From assembly GCF_016900045.1 (NCBI RefSeq), contig NZ_JACSNP010000017.1, positions 1 through 35,910 on the forward strand: a DNA stretch of 35,910 nucleotides. The letters are read 5' to 3'. The translations under genes were made by a program, and so were the position numbers. The DNA comes from Fusobacterium mortiferum. Lineage in GTDB: Bacteria > Fusobacteriota > Fusobacteriia > Fusobacteriales > Fusobacteriaceae. The stretch's first letter is position 1. Each line of letters begins with the position of its first letter. The notes below the pieces were generated by a model, which saw only the letters and a list, made by a program, of their open reading frames with translations, did no database searches and was not told where the DNA came from. Positions 9,142 through 17,308 of the stretch are shown piece after piece.

Positions 9142-9327
9142 ATGGTAAAGCTTAGAATAGAGCTTGTAAAAAGCATAATCGGAAGAAAGCCTAACCACAT
9201 AGCAACTGTAAAGTCGCTAGGGCTTAAGAAGATGAATGATGTTGTGGAGCATGTAGAAACTCCTGAGTTAAAAGGAAAACTAGCTCAAGTTTCTTACTTA
9301 CTTAAAGTAGAGGAGGTGCAAGCTTAA
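9142..9327 (+). CDS. rpmD: 50S ribosomal protein L30
   Basis: A 61-residue L30. The segment [20 protein letters not shown] and the following [21 protein letters not shown] are typical of the short bacterial form. It sits 12 bases after rpsE, and the next gene, rplO, begins one base after its stop, with its binding site (GAGGAGGTG) inside the last codons. Confidence 0.96.
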   Translation: MVKLRIELVKSIIGRKPNHIATVKSLGLKKMNDVVEHVETPELKGKLAQVSYLLKVEEVQA

Positions 9328-9328
9328 T

Positions 9329-9808
9329 ATGAAATTAAACGAATTAATGCCTTCTGTACCAAGAAAAGCTAGAAAAAGAGTTGGAAGAGGAGAATCTTCT
9401 GGATTAGGAAAAACATCTGGAAAAGGAAGCAACGGACAAAAGTCTAGAGCTGGTGGAGGAGTAAAACCTTACTTCGAAGGTGGACAAATGCCTATCTATA
9501 GAAGAGTTCCAAAAAGAGGTTTCTCTAACGCATTATTCAAGAAAGAGTATGCTATAATCACATTAGATCTATTAAATAGATTTGAAGATGGAGCTGAAGT
9601 TACTCCTGAAATCTTATTCGAAACTGGATTAGTTAGAAAAATGATGGACGGAATCAAAGTTTTAGGAAATGGAACTTTAGATAAAAAATTAACTGTAAAA
9701 GCTCACAAAGTTTCTGCATCTGCTAAAGCTGCTATAGAAGCTAAAGATGGAGTTGTAGAAATTATAGAAGTTAAAACTTTTGCTGACGTTGCTAAAAACA
9801 ACAAGTAA
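9329..9808 (+). CDS. rplO: 50S ribosomal protein L15
   Basis: A 159-residue L15, a late-assembling protein that stabilises 23S rRNA domains. The glycine- and basic-rich N-terminus ([19 protein letters not shown]), then [18 protein letters not shown], are hallmarks. It is translationally coupled to rpmD and followed by a 40-base gap to secY. It is the last ribosomal protein gene of the spc group. Confidence 0.97.
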   Translation: MKLNELMPSVPRKARKRVGRGESSGLGKTSGKGSNGQKSRAGGGVKPYFEGGQMPIYRRVPKRGFSNALFKKEYAIITLDLLNRFEDGAEVTPEILFETGLVRKMMDGIKVLGNGTLDKKLTVKAHKVSASAKAAIEAKDGVVEIIEVKTFADVAKNNK

Positions 9809-9848
9809 TTTTTAACTTGCTAAGACTAGAAGCGAGGTGAAGTTAGTT

Positions 9849-11129
9849 TTGACTTTAATGGAAAAATTTAATATGAAATTGAGTAGCATTATGAAAATTC
9901 CTGAGTTAAGAGAGAGAATTGTCTTCACCTTGTTAATGTTTTTAGTTGCCAGAGTAGGGACTTATATTCCTGCTCCAGGAGTAGATGTAGATAGACTTGC
10001 AACTATGACAGCACAAAGTGATATATTGGGTTATATAAATATGTTTTCTGGAGGAGCTTTCAAAAGAGTATCTATATTTGCTCTTGGGATAGTTCCTTAT
10101 ATTAACTCATCAATTGTATTTAGTTTATTAGCCGTGATTATTCCTAAGATTGAAGAGATTCAAAAAGAGGGAGAATCTGGTAGAAACAAGATTACTCAAT
10201 GGACTAGATATTTAACAATTGGAATAGCAATAATACAGGCTTTTGGAGTATGTATGTGGTTACAATCTGTAGGACTTGTAACTACTCCAGGAACTATGTT
10301 TTTCCTTACAACAATAGTAACATTGACTGCTGGAACAGTTTTCTTAATGTGGATTGGAGAGCAGATATCTGTTAAAGGAATAGGGAATGGAGTTTCTCTT
10401 TTAATATTTTTGAATGTAATATCTGGAGGACCATCGAATGTTGTTCAGACAATTCAAAGTATGAGAGGAAGTAAATTCTTAATACCAGTATTATTATTAA
10501 TAGCTCTAGCTGGAGTATTAGTAGTAGCAGGAATAGTTATTTTCCAACTGGGACAAAGAAAGATACCTATTCACTATGTAGGAAAAGGATTTAATGGAAG
10601 AGGAGGAATGGGTCAAAACTCATATATTCCTTTAAAATTAAATAGTGCTGGAGTTATGCCAGTGATCTTTGCATCTGTAGTTATGATGATCCCATCTGCT
10701 ATTGTCAATGCAATTCCATCTGAGTATACAATTAAAACTACATTAGCTATGGTATTTAGTCAAGGTCATCCAGTATATATGTTAATATATGCTGCAGTTA
10801 TTATATTTTTCTCTTTCTTCTATACTGCTATAGTATTTGATCCTGAAAAGGTAGCAGATAACTTAAAGCAAGGTGGAGGGACTATTCCTGGTATTAGACC
10901 TGGAACAGAAACAGTTGAGTATTTAGAAGGAGTCGTTACAAGAATTACTTGGGGCGGAGCTTTCTTCTTAGCAGCTATATCAATTCTTCCTTATGCAATT
11001 TTTACTTCTTTAGGACTTCCAGTTTTCTTTGGAGGAACAGGAATAATAATTGTTGTAGGGGTAGCTATTGATACAGTTCAACAAATAAATGCTCATTTAG
11101 TAATGAGAGAATATAAAGGATTTATATAG
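9849..11129 (+). CDS. secY: Protein translocase subunit SecY (TTG start)
   Basis: The channel subunit of the Sec translocon, predicted at 426 residues with ten membrane spans. I choose TTG 9849 because GAGGTGA at 9834-9840 then lies eight bases upstream. The in-frame GTG at 9837 falls inside that binding site and cannot use it. Family marks include TYIPAPGVD near residue 38, GIVPYINSSIVFSLL, GNGVSLLIF, and QRKIPIHYVGKGFNGRGG in the cytosolic loop. Codon choice is visibly less C-ending than in the ribosomal genes before it. A strong terminator follows. Confidence 0.95.
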   Translation: MTLMEKFNMKLSSIMKIPELRERIVFTLLMFLVARVGTYIPAPGVDVDRLATMTAQSDILGYINMFSGGAFKRVSIFALGIVPYINSSIVFSLLAVIIPKIEEIQKEGESGRNKITQWTRYLTIGIAIIQAFGVCMWLQSVGLVTTPGTMFFLTTIVTLTAGTVFLMWIGEQISVKGIGNGVSLLIFLNVISGGPSNVVQTIQSMRGSKFLIPVLLLIALAGVLVVAGIVIFQLGQRKIPIHYVGKGFNGRGGMGQNSYIPLKLNSAGVMPVIFASVVMMIPSAIVNAIPSEYTIKTTLAMVFSQGHPVYMLIYAAVIIFFSFFYTAIVFDPEKVADNLKQGGGTIPGIRPGTETVEYLEGVVTRITWGGAFFLAAISILPYAIFTSLGLPVFFGGTGIIIVVGVAIDTVQQINAHLVMREYKGFI

Positions 11130-11140
11130 AGCTTTATATA

Positions 11141-11170
11141 AAAAACACAACTAAAGAGTTGTGTTTTTAT
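11141..11170 (+). terminator. Rho-independent terminator after secY
   Basis: A perfect 12-pair stem, AAAAACACAACT (11141-11152) with AGTTGTGTTTTT (11157-11168), loop AAAG, ending in Ts. It appears to close the S10-spc transcript before the cold shock gene. Confidence 0.9.
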
Positions 11171-11222
11171 TTTTATAATTTAGTTAACCTCAAACTGTTT
11201 TCAAAAATAAAAAATAAAAAGC

Positions 11223-11251
11223 TTTACTTTAATGTGAATTAATGATATAAT
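11223..11251 (+). promoter_or_regulatory. Promoter of the cold shock gene
   Basis: TTTACT (11223-11228), a 17-base spacer and TATAAT (11246-11251) with TG at 11243-11244, i.e. TGATATAAT. The predicted start near 11258 leaves a leader of about 115 bases before the csp ATG. Confidence 0.8.
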
Positions 11252-11257
11252 AATTAT

Positions 11258-11372
11258 GTAGTGAAAAGTTAACATAAGTAAGTAAATTAATAAAGATCTT
11301 TTTTAAAAGCTGTTTCTTTAAAGATAGTACGACTAGTTAGTTACACTAACATAATATAATGGAGGTACTTGA
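11258..11372 (+). promoter_or_regulatory. Long 5' leader of the cold shock mRNA
   Basis: About 115 untranslated bases with competing pairings. AAAGATCTTT (11293-11302) is self-complementary, and its ATCTTT half can instead pair with AAAGAT near 11319-11324. GTTAGT (11336-11341) pairs with ACTAAC (11345-11350) just before the GGAGG at 11361-11365. Long, refolding leaders are known from cspA-type mRNAs, where they act as temperature sensors; the same role here is inference. Confidence 0.45.
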
Positions 11373-11570
11373 ATGAAAGGTACAGTAAAATGGTTTAACG
11401 AAGAAAAAGGATTTGGATTTATAACTGGAGAAGATGGAAAAGATGTGTTTGCACATTTTTCTCAAATTAACCAAAAAGGATTTAAAACACTTAAAGAGAA
11501 TGAAGAGGTTGAATTCCAAGTAACAAAAGGTGTTAAGGGAATGCAAGCTGAAAATATAATAGTTAAGTAA
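11373..11570 (+). CDS. Cold shock domain protein (CspA family)
   Basis: A 65-residue single cold shock domain. The RNA-binding motifs RNP1 (KGFGFI, residues 13-18) and RNP2 (VFAHFS, residues 26-31) are both intact, so it should bind single-stranded RNA or DNA as an RNA chaperone. It is an independent unit with its own promoter, long leader and terminator, placed between secY and adk where most bacteria have no such gene. Which Csp paralogue it is cannot be told from sequence alone. Confidence 0.95.
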   Translation: MKGTVKWFNEEKGFGFITGEDGKDVFAHFSQINQKGFKTLKENEEVEFQVTKGVKGMQAENIIVK

Positions 11571-11574
11571 ATTT

Positions 11575-11597
11575 AGAGCAGAGATGCTCTTTTTTTA
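11575..11597 (+). terminator. Terminator after the cold shock gene
   Basis: AGAGCA (11575-11580), loop GAGA, TGCTCT (11585-11590), then seven Ts. It begins just after the csp stop codon. Confidence 0.88.
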
Positions 11598-11659
11598 TTT
11601 TCAATTAAAATTTATTACTGCTTATAAGATTAATGAGTGCAATTTTTTTGAAAGTGTAG

Positions 11660-11665
11660 TATAAT
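11660..11665 (+). promoter_or_regulatory. Probable -10 element for adk-map
   Basis: A consensus TATAAT, 40 bases before adk and after the csp terminator. The expected -35 position (GTGCAA, 11637-11642) is poor, so strength is uncertain. Confidence 0.55.
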
Positions 11666-11705
11666 AGATAAGTAATACAAAACGTTTTAAGGAGATGATA
11701 ACATA

Positions 11706-12347
11706 ATGAATATCATGTTATTTGGTGCACCGGGTGCAGGAAAAGGAACTCAAGCTAAGTTTCTAATAGAGAAATATGGAATACCTCAAATATCAACTGG
11801 AGATATTTTAAGAGCGGCTATAAAAGAGGGAACTCCTATGGGATTAGAAGCTAAAAAATTCATGGATGAAGGAAAGCTTGTTCCAGATTCAACAATCATA
11901 GGAATAATCAGAGATAGATTATCTCAAGAGGATTGTAAAAAAGGATTTATATTAGATGGATTTCCTAGAACTTTAGCACAAGCTGAAGCTTTAGAAGTTT
12001 TAATGAAAGAGATGGGAATAGCATTAGATAAAGTTATATCGTTAAATGTACCAGATGAATTAATAGTTGGAAGAGTTACTGGAAGAAAAGTATGTCCAGC
12101 TTGTGGAGCATCTTTCCATGTGGAATTTAACCCTCCAAAAGTAGAAGGAAAATGTGATTACTGTGGAACAGAACTAATTACAAGAAAAGATGATAATGCA
12201 GAAACAGTAACTAAGAGATTAGGAGAGTATCATTCTCAAACAGCTCCATTATTTGATTTCTATAAATCAAGAAATTTATTAGTAGAGATAGATGGAACTA
12301 AAGAGGTAGATGTTATAACTCAAGAAATTTTTGCTATTCTAGGATAA
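11706..12347 (+). CDS. adk: Adenylate kinase, zinc-lid form
   Basis: Interconverts ATP plus AMP with two ADP in the cytosol. The P-loop GAPGAGKGT is at residues 7-15, the AMP-binding segment STGDILR begins at 30, and DGFPRT begins at 84. The long lid carries four cysteines (130, 133, 150, 153), the structural zinc site common in Gram-positive and some other bacteria but absent from the E. coli enzyme. At 213 residues it is the normal long form. It is followed by map after 26 bases, the usual neighbour. Confidence 0.97.
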   Translation: MNIMLFGAPGAGKGTQAKFLIEKYGIPQISTGDILRAAIKEGTPMGLEAKKFMDEGKLVPDSTIIGIIRDRLSQEDCKKGFILDGFPRTLAQAEALEVLMKEMGIALDKVISLNVPDELIVGRVTGRKVCPACGASFHVEFNPPKVEGKCDYCGTELITRKDDNAETVTKRLGEYHSQTAPLFDFYKSRNLLVEIDGTKEVDVITQEIFAILG

Positions 12348-12373
12348 TTTAACTTAGAAAGGAATTTTGTTAG

Positions 12374-13138
12374 ATGACATTAATAAAAACATTAGATCAA
12401 ATAAAAGAGATAAAAAAGTCTAATCAAATAATAGCTAGACTATATAACGATATTTTACCTAAATATATAAAACCAGGAGTAACAACATATGAGTTGGATA
12501 AAATAGTTGAAGACTATATAAGAAGTCAAGGAGCTATTCCTGGATGTATAGGAGTACCTGGGCCATATGGAGCTTTCCCAGCAGCTACATGTATATCTGT
12601 AAATGAAGAGGTAGTTCATGGAGTACCAAATGGTAGAGTTCTTCAAGATGGAGATATAGTAAGTATAGATACAGTAACAGTTTTAAATGGATATTACGGA
12701 GATTCAGCTATAACATTTCCAGTAGGAAATATAGATGAAGAGTCAAAAAAACTATTAGAAGTTACTGAAAAATCAAGAGCTATTGGAATTGAGATGGCAG
12801 TAGTTGGAAATAGATTAGGTGATATAGGACATGCAATTCAACAATATGTTGAAAAAAATGGATTTAGTGTAGTAAGAGATTATGCTGGACATGGAGTTGG
12901 ACTTTCAATGCATGAAGAGCCTATGGTACCAAATTTTGGTAAAAAAGGTAGAGGTTTTAAAATAGAGAACGGAATGGTACTTGCAATAGAACCAATGGTT
13001 AATGTTGGGTCATATAAACTTAATATGAAAGATGATGGATGGACTGTCGTAACAAAAGATGGGAAGAGATCAGCTCACTTTGAACACTCTATTGCAATTA
13101 TCGATGGGAAAGCAGTAATTTTAAGTGAATTAGACTAG
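12374..13138 (+). CDS. map: Methionine aminopeptidase, type I
   Basis: Removes the initiator methionine from new proteins. All five metal ligands can be placed: D99, D110, H173, E206 and E237, with the substrate histidine H82 in EVVHGVP. The first ligand stretch reads VSIDTVTVLNGYYGDSA, a little off the usual IDVGA pattern, but the catalytic residues are kept. The start at 12374 follows AAAGGAATT, a modest binding site. At 254 residues it is the compact bacterial form. It lies in the common adk-map-infA order. Confidence 0.96.
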   Translation: MTLIKTLDQIKEIKKSNQIIARLYNDILPKYIKPGVTTYELDKIVEDYIRSQGAIPGCIGVPGPYGAFPAATCISVNEEVVHGVPNGRVLQDGDIVSIDTVTVLNGYYGDSAITFPVGNIDEESKKLLEVTEKSRAIGIEMAVVGNRLGDIGHAIQQYVEKNGFSVVRDYAGHGVGLSMHEEPMVPNFGKKGRGFKIENGMVLAIEPMVNVGSYKLNMKDDGWTVVTKDGKRSAHFEHSIAIIDGKAVILSELD

Positions 13139-13179
13139 TAAAAATTATCAAAAAAGTTTAAGAAAAACAATAATTTTTA

Positions 13180-13208
13180 TAGACTTTTTGTAATTTACAT
13201 GCTATAAT
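13180..13208 (+). promoter_or_regulatory. Promoter of infA and the alpha genes
   Basis: TATAAT at 13203-13208 preceded by TG at 13200-13201 (extended -10), with TAGACT at 13180-13185 as a four-of-six -35 at 17 bases. It lies in the 100-base gap after map and would start transcription near 13215. Confidence 0.75.
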
Positions 13209-13238
13209 AATTTGAAGTTCTGTTCGATAGGAGGAATT

Positions 13239-13460
13239 ATGTCAAAAAAAGATGTTATCGAATTAGAAGGTACTATTTTAGAAGCCCTTCCAAATGCGAT
13301 GTTTAAAGTTGAATTAGAGAATGGGCATACTATTTTAGGCCATATTTCTGGTAAAATGAGAATGAATTATATCAAAATTTTACCTGGAGATGTAGTAACT
13401 GTACAAATCTCTCCTTATGACTTGTCAAGGGGTAGAATCGTATACAGGAAGAAAAATTAA
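13239..13460 (+). CDS. infA: Translation initiation factor IF-1
   Basis: A 73-residue OB-fold protein that blocks the A site during initiation. I start at ATG 13239, which lies five bases after AGGAGG (13229-13234) and gives [20 protein letters not shown], the usual length. The in-frame ATG at 13212 would add nine residues not seen in the family and would place the binding site inside the gene. [19 protein letters not shown] and RGRIVYRKK are diagnostic. Confidence 0.96.
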   Translation: MSKKDVIELEGTILEALPNAMFKVELENGHTILGHISGKMRMNYIKILPGDVVTVQISPYDLSRGRIVYRKKN

Positions 13461-13482
13461 TATCACGAAAGGAGGCAGATGA

Positions 13483-13596
13483 ATGAAAGTAAGAGTATCA
13501 GTTAAACCTATTTGTGACAAGTGCAAAGTTATCAAGAGACATGGAAAAGTTAGAGTTATATGTGAAAACCCTAAACATAAACAAGTTCAAGGATAA
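13483..13596 (+). CDS. rpmJ: 50S ribosomal protein L36
   Basis: A 37-residue zinc-ribbon protein, the smallest of the large subunit. It reads [20 protein letters not shown], then [17 protein letters not shown]. The four zinc ligands are C11, C14, C27 and H32, so this is the zinc-binding form. The ATG follows AAAGGAGG at 13468-13475. An out-of-frame ATG four bases earlier (13479) is discarded because it does not give L36. The infA-rpmJ-rpsM order is the classical one. Confidence 0.96.
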   Translation: MKVRVSVKPICDKCKVIKRHGKVRVICENPKHKQVQG

Positions 13597-13619
13597 TTTT
13601 GTAAAGAGAGTTTGTTAAA

Positions 13620-13733
13620 AGTACGACAATTAAGACATGTAGTACTGTAAAGATATGTTGGCTGTAGAGCCATCTCCGAATTTAGGAAACGGAACATATC
13701 GACGAAAGTATTGAGCTAGTTTATATTACTAGC
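13620..13733 (+). promoter_or_regulatory. Three-way-junction RNA before rpsM: candidate autoregulatory leader
   Basis: No gene lies between rpmJ and rpsM. GATATGT (13652-13658) pairs perfectly with ACATATC (13694-13700). It encloses two hairpins, GGCT/AGCC (13660-13663 with 13668-13671, loop GTAG) and TCCG/CGGA (13675-13678 with 13690-13693). The outer helix continues as AGTACT (13641-13646) with AGTATT (13707-13712, one G-U) across an internal loop GTAAA/GACGAA. AGTAC at 13620-13624 competes for the same AGTACT. A further hairpin, GCTAGT/ACTAGC, is at 13715-13733. In E. coli, S4 binds a leader at this place; a like role here is inference. Confidence 0.65.
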
Positions 13734-13770
13734 AAAATATATAAAATTTTCGATAGAGGAGGAAACAATT

Positions 13771-14127
13771 TTGGCTAGAATAGCAGGAGTAGATATCCCA
13801 AGAAACAAAAGAGTTGAGATAGCTTTAACTTACATTTACGGAATCGGAAAACCAACTTCACAAAAAGTTTTAACAGAAGCTGGAATTAACTTTGATACAA
13901 GAGTTAAGGACTTAACTGAAGAAGAAGTAAACAAAATCAGAGCTATTGTAGAAACTATTAAAGTAGAGGGAGACCTAAGAAAAGAAGTAAGACTTTCTAT
14001 AAAAAGACTTATGGATATCAAATGTTACAGAGGATTAAGACATAAAATGAATCTACCTGTAAGAGGACAAAGTTCAAAAACTAACGCAAGAACAGTTAAA
14101 GGTCCTAAAAAACCTATTAAAAAGTAA
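13771..14127 (+). CDS. rpsM: 30S ribosomal protein S13 (TTG start)
   Basis: A 118-residue S13 of the small-subunit head, with a C-terminal tail that reaches the P-site tRNA. The TTG at 13771 lies behind GAGGAGG and gives [39 protein letters not shown] near the end is diagnostic. It heads the alpha group and is preceded by the structured region described above. Confidence 0.97.
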   Translation: MARIAGVDIPRNKRVEIALTYIYGIGKPTSQKVLTEAGINFDTRVKDLTEEEVNKIRAIVETIKVEGDLRKEVRLSIKRLMDIKCYRGLRHKMNLPVRGQSSKTNARTVKGPKKPIKK

Positions 14128-14184
14128 TCGAGTATTTTAGAGGAATTATAGAATTTTATAATTTAGCAAGGGAGGTAGCTTAAG

Positions 14185-14574
14185 TTGGCTAAAAAGAAGG
14201 TAGCTAAGATTAAAAAGAAAGTTAAAAATATTCCTAACGGAGTTGCCCATATACATTCAACTTTTAATAACACAATAGTTGCTATTACTGATGCAGAAGG
14301 TAAAGTTGTAAGTTGGAAATCAGGAGGAACATCTGGTTTCAAAGGTACTAAGAAAGGAACTCCATTTGCAGCTCAAATCGCAGCTGAACAAGCAGCAAAT
14401 ATAGCTATGGAAAATGGAATGAAAAAAGTAGAAGTAAGAGTGAAAGGTCCAGGATCAGGAAGAGAAGCTTGTATCAGATCATTACAAGCAGCTGGATTAG
14501 AAGTAACTAAAATAACTGACGTTACTCCTATCCCACACAATGGATGTAGACCACCAAAAAGAAGAAGAGTGTAA
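14185..14574 (+). CDS. rpsK: 30S ribosomal protein S11 (TTG start)
   Basis: A 129-residue S11 of the small-subunit platform. The TTG at 14185 follows AGGGAGG. The motifs [21 protein letters not shown] and, at the end, [19 protein letters not shown] are hallmarks. The 57-base gap before it shows nothing beyond the binding site. Confidence 0.97.
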   Translation: MAKKKVAKIKKKVKNIPNGVAHIHSTFNNTIVAITDAEGKVVSWKSGGTSGFKGTKKGTPFAAQIAAEQAANIAMENGMKKVEVRVKGPGSGREACIRSLQAAGLEVTKITDVTPIPHNGCRPPKRRRV

Positions 14575-14637
14575 TCTCACTTATTTATTTTGAAAATTAT
14601 TGCGGCAAAATGAATACAAAGGAGGAATATTTAGAAA

Positions 14638-15225
14638 ATGGCAAGAAATAGACAGCCTGTATTGAAGAAATGTAGAGCGCTAGGAATTGATCCAGTAGTT
14701 TTAGGAGTTAACAAATCTTCTAAAAGAGGACCTAGACCAAATGCAAACAAAAAGCCTACAGAGTATGCAGTTCAATTAAGAGAAAAACAAAAAGCAAAAT
14801 TTATATATAACGTAATGGAAAAACAATTCAGAAAGATATACGAGGAAGCAGCAAGAAAACTTGGTGTAACTGGTTTAACTTTAATCGAATACTTAGAAAG
14901 AAGATTAGAGAACGTAGTTTACAGATTAGGATTTGCTAAAACTAGAAGACAAGCTAGACAAATCGTTTCTCACGGACACGTAGCTGTAAACGGAAGAAGA
15001 GTTAACATCGCTTCTTACAGAGTAAAAGTAGGAGACGTTATCTCTATAATAGAAAATTCTAAAAACTTAGATATAATCAAAACATCTGTAGAAGATGCAA
15101 CTGTACCAGCATGGTTAGAGCTAGATAGAGCAGCTTTCTCTGGTAAAGTTTTACAAAACCCAACTAAAGATGATCTAGATTTCGATTTAAACGAGTCATT
15201 AATAGTTGAGTTCTACTCTAGATAA
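14638..15225 (+). CDS. rpsD: 30S ribosomal protein S4
   Basis: A 195-residue S4, a primary 16S rRNA binder at the mRNA entry site. It lacks the N-terminal zinc cysteine cluster (a single cysteine at residue 12). The S4 RNA-binding domain begins at LEYLERRLE-like residues near 80 and holds RRQARQIVSHGHVAVNGRRV. In E. coli and B. subtilis S4 represses its own mRNA through leaders of unrelated structure, so the folded region before rpsM is a candidate target. Keeping rpsD between rpsK and rpoA matches the E. coli order, whereas B. subtilis has it elsewhere. Confidence 0.97.
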   Translation: MARNRQPVLKKCRALGIDPVVLGVNKSSKRGPRPNANKKPTEYAVQLREKQKAKFIYNVMEKQFRKIYEEAARKLGVTGLTLIEYLERRLENVVYRLGFAKTRRQARQIVSHGHVAVNGRRVNIASYRVKVGDVISIIENSKNLDIIKTSVEDATVPAWLELDRAAFSGKVLQNPTKDDLDFDLNESLIVEFYSR

Positions 15226-15252
15226 TAAGCCCTTTTAATAGGAGTTGATTAA

Positions 15253-16230
15253 ATGTTAAAGATTGAGAAACATGCAAGGGGTATCAATATAACTGAAGTA
15301 AAAGAGAATGAATTTAAAGGTCAATACATAGTTGAGCCTTTATATAGAGGTTATGGGCATACTGTTGGTAATGCTTTGAGAAGAGTTTTACTTTCGTCTA
15401 TCCCAGGAGCTGCTATTAAAGGTGTGAGAATTAACGGTGTATTAAGTGAATTCTCTGTTATGGAAGGAATAAAAGAAGCTGTAACTGAAATAATCTTAAA
15501 CGTAAAAGAAATAGTTGTTAAAGCTGAAACTAGCGGTGAAAGAAAAATGACTCTTTCTGTTAAGGGACCAAAAACAGTAACTGCAGCTGATATAATACCT
15601 GATGTAGGAATAGAAATAGTAAATCCTGAACAAGTTATTTGTACAATAACTACAGATAGAGAACTTGACATGGAATTTCTTGTAGATACTGGAGAGGGAT
15701 TTGTTGTATCAGAAGATATCGAAAGAAAAGATTGGCCAGTAGATTATATAGCTGTTGATGCTATATATACACCAATTAAAAAGGTATCATATACTATCCA
15801 AGATACTATGGTTGGTAGAATGACTGATTTCGACAAACTAACTTTAGAAATCGAAACAGATGGAAGCATAGAAATAAGAGATGCATTATCTTATGCAGTT
15901 GAGTTATTAAAATTACACTTCGATCCATTCTTAGAATTAGGTAATAAAATGGAAAACCTAAGAGCAGAAGTGGAAGATGAAGAAGAAGATTCAACTACTC
16001 ACTCTAAAGATGATAATATTCTAAATACTAAAATAGAAGAGCTAGATTTAACAGTTAGATCATTTAACTGCTTAAAGAAAGCTGGAATAGAAGAAGTAAG
16101 TCAATTAGCGAAACTATCGTTAAATGAGCTTCTAAAAATTAAAAATCTAGGAAGAAAGTCTTTAGATGAGATCCTAGAAAAAATGAAAGAATTAGGATAT
16201 GATCTAACTCAAAATGGATCTCCTGAGTAA
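15253..16230 (+). CDS. rpoA: DNA-directed RNA polymerase subunit alpha
   Basis: A 325-residue alpha subunit. The N-terminal dimerisation and assembly domain spans about residues 1-230 (GYGHTVGNALRRVLLSSIPG begins near residue 34). An acidic linker (VEDEEEDSTTHSKDD) leads to the C-terminal domain at about 255-315, with LDLTVRSFNCLKKAGIE and LGRKSLDEILEKM. The conserved arginine of that domain, used for UP-element DNA and activators, is kept. This fits with the A-tract-rich promoter at the end of the window. Confidence 0.97.
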   Translation: MLKIEKHARGINITEVKENEFKGQYIVEPLYRGYGHTVGNALRRVLLSSIPGAAIKGVRINGVLSEFSVMEGIKEAVTEIILNVKEIVVKAETSGERKMTLSVKGPKTVTAADIIPDVGIEIVNPEQVICTITTDRELDMEFLVDTGEGFVVSEDIERKDWPVDYIAVDAIYTPIKKVSYTIQDTMVGRMTDFDKLTLEIETDGSIEIRDALSYAVELLKLHFDPFLELGNKMENLRAEVEDEEEDSTTHSKDDNILNTKIEELDLTVRSFNCLKKAGIEEVSQLAKLSLNELLKIKNLGRKSLDEILEKMKELGYDLTQNGSPE

Positions 16231-16259
16231 GAAGATTAATAAGGAGGATAGCTAACTAA

Positions 16260-16610
16260 ATGAATCACAATAAATCATATAGAAAGTTAGGTAGAAGAGC
16301 TGACCATAGAAAAGCTATGCTAAAAAACTTAACTATATCTTTACTAAGTGCAGAGAAAATAGAAACTACTGTAACTAGAGCAAAAGAATTAAGAAAATTT
16401 GCTGAGAGAATGATAACTTTAGGAAAGAAAAATACTCTAGCTTCTAGAAGAAATGCATTTGCTTTCTTAAGAAACGAAGAAGTAGTAGCTAAGTTATTCA
16501 ACGAAATAGCACCTAAATATGCAGAAAGAAATGGTGGATATACAAGAATCATCAAAACTACTGTTAGAAAAGGTGACTCAGCTGAAATGGCTATAATCGA
16601 GCTAGTTTAA
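16260..16610 (+). CDS. rplQ: 50S ribosomal protein L17
   Basis: A 116-residue L17 near the tunnel exit. [20 protein letters not shown] and [20 protein letters not shown] are diagnostic. It is 29 bases after rpoA and closes the alpha group, followed 16 bases later by a strong terminator. Confidence 0.97.
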   Translation: MNHNKSYRKLGRRADHRKAMLKNLTISLLSAEKIETTVTRAKELRKFAERMITLGKKNTLASRRNAFAFLRNEEVVAKLFNEIAPKYAERNGGYTRIIKTTVRKGDSAEMAIIELV

Positions 16611-16625
16611 TAATTAGTTAGATAC

Positions 16626-16652
16626 GAGGAGTAGAAATACTCCTCTTTTTTT
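16626..16652 (+). terminator. Terminator of the ribosomal protein cluster
   Basis: GAGGAGTA (16626-16633), loop GAAA, TACTCCTC (16638-16645), then seven Ts. An eight-pair GC-containing stem with a tetraloop; one of the strongest terminators in the window. Confidence 0.93.
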
Positions 16653-16698
16653 ATGCCTAAGGAAATTATAATTTGATTTCTTTATTTAATACCACCTC

Positions 16699-16727
16699 TT
16701 GAATAAATTAATATAAAAAAGTATAAT
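16699..16727 (+). promoter_or_regulatory. Promoter of the PTS IIA gene
   Basis: TTGAAT (16699-16704), a 17-base spacer and TATAAT (16722-16727), close to the sigma-70 consensus. The start near 16734 gives a short leader with the binding site AGGGGGG. Confidence 0.82.
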
Positions 16728-16767
16728 TATATTAACTAGAAACACTAACTTTACAGGGGGGACAAAT

Positions 16768-17208
16768 ATGAAAATAGTGGAAAAATTGGTAGTTTTAAGT
16801 AATGAGGCGAATTTATCTAAAGATGAGGTAATAAAGTTATTAGCTACTAAATTATTAGAAGCTGGATATTTAAATGATTATGAGGAATACCTAAACTCTG
16901 TTTATAAGAGAGAAGAGATAGCAGCTACAACTGTTGGTTATGGTATAGGGTTACCTCATGGAAAAGGAGCATGTGTAAAAGAATCGGTAGTAGCTTTTAT
17001 GAGAGTAAAAAATCCAGTTTTATGGAATCTTCAAGAAAATGAAAAAGTAAAAGTAATATTTATGTTAGCAGTTTCAGAAAAAGATGGACAAGTTTTACAT
17101 AATGATACTTTAGTTGAATTATCTAAGAAAATATTAAATGAAAAGTTTAGAGAAAAGATAGAAACGAGTAACAATATAGAAGAGATAGTTCAATTAATAA
17201 ATAGCTAG
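16768..17208 (+). CDS. PTS IIA protein, fructose/mannitol type
   Basis: A 146-residue single-domain EIIA. GYGIGLPHGKG at residues 57-67 holds the phosphorylated histidine (H64), so it should take phosphate from HPr. The fold pattern, from the amphipathic N-terminal helix to IEEIVQLINS, matches the family throughout. It is alone: no EIIB, EIIC, HPr or sugar enzyme gene lies nearby, and it has its own promoter and terminator. It could supply a transporter coded elsewhere or act as a PtsN-like regulator; the sequence does not decide. Confidence 0.88.
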   Translation: MKIVEKLVVLSNEANLSKDEVIKLLATKLLEAGYLNDYEEYLNSVYKREEIAATTVGYGIGLPHGKGACVKESVVAFMRVKNPVLWNLQENEKVKVIFMLAVSEKDGQVLHNDTLVELSKKILNEKFREKIETSNNIEEIVQLINS

Positions 17209-17245
17209 TGATTTAGTTAGAAGATAAGATAAAGAATTATATGAT

Positions 17246-17290
17246 AAAAGGAAGAAAGTCTTATTAAAAAATGAACTTTTCTTCCTTTTT
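17246..17290 (+). terminator. Terminator after the PTS IIA gene
   Basis: AAAAGGAAGAAAGT (17246-17259) pairs with ACTTTTCTTCCTTTT (17275-17289), with one bulge, followed by T-rich sequence. It lies between convergent genes and may also slow transcription from the minus side, though no clear T-run serves that strand. Confidence 0.75.
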
Positions 17291-17308
17291 ATTTTTAAAT
17301 TATAATGA

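Noticed and set aside
13138..13178. Terminator after map (AAAAATTAT with ATAATTTTT)
   Set aside because: The stem is all A/T with a loop of about 21 bases, and there is no tight T-run after a stable stem; probably base-composition noise.
13675..13693. Resemblance of CTCCG...CGGA in the rpsM leader to the 530-loop stem of 16S rRNA near the S4 site
   Set aside because: Only four to five paired bases agree, too few to claim rRNA mimicry.
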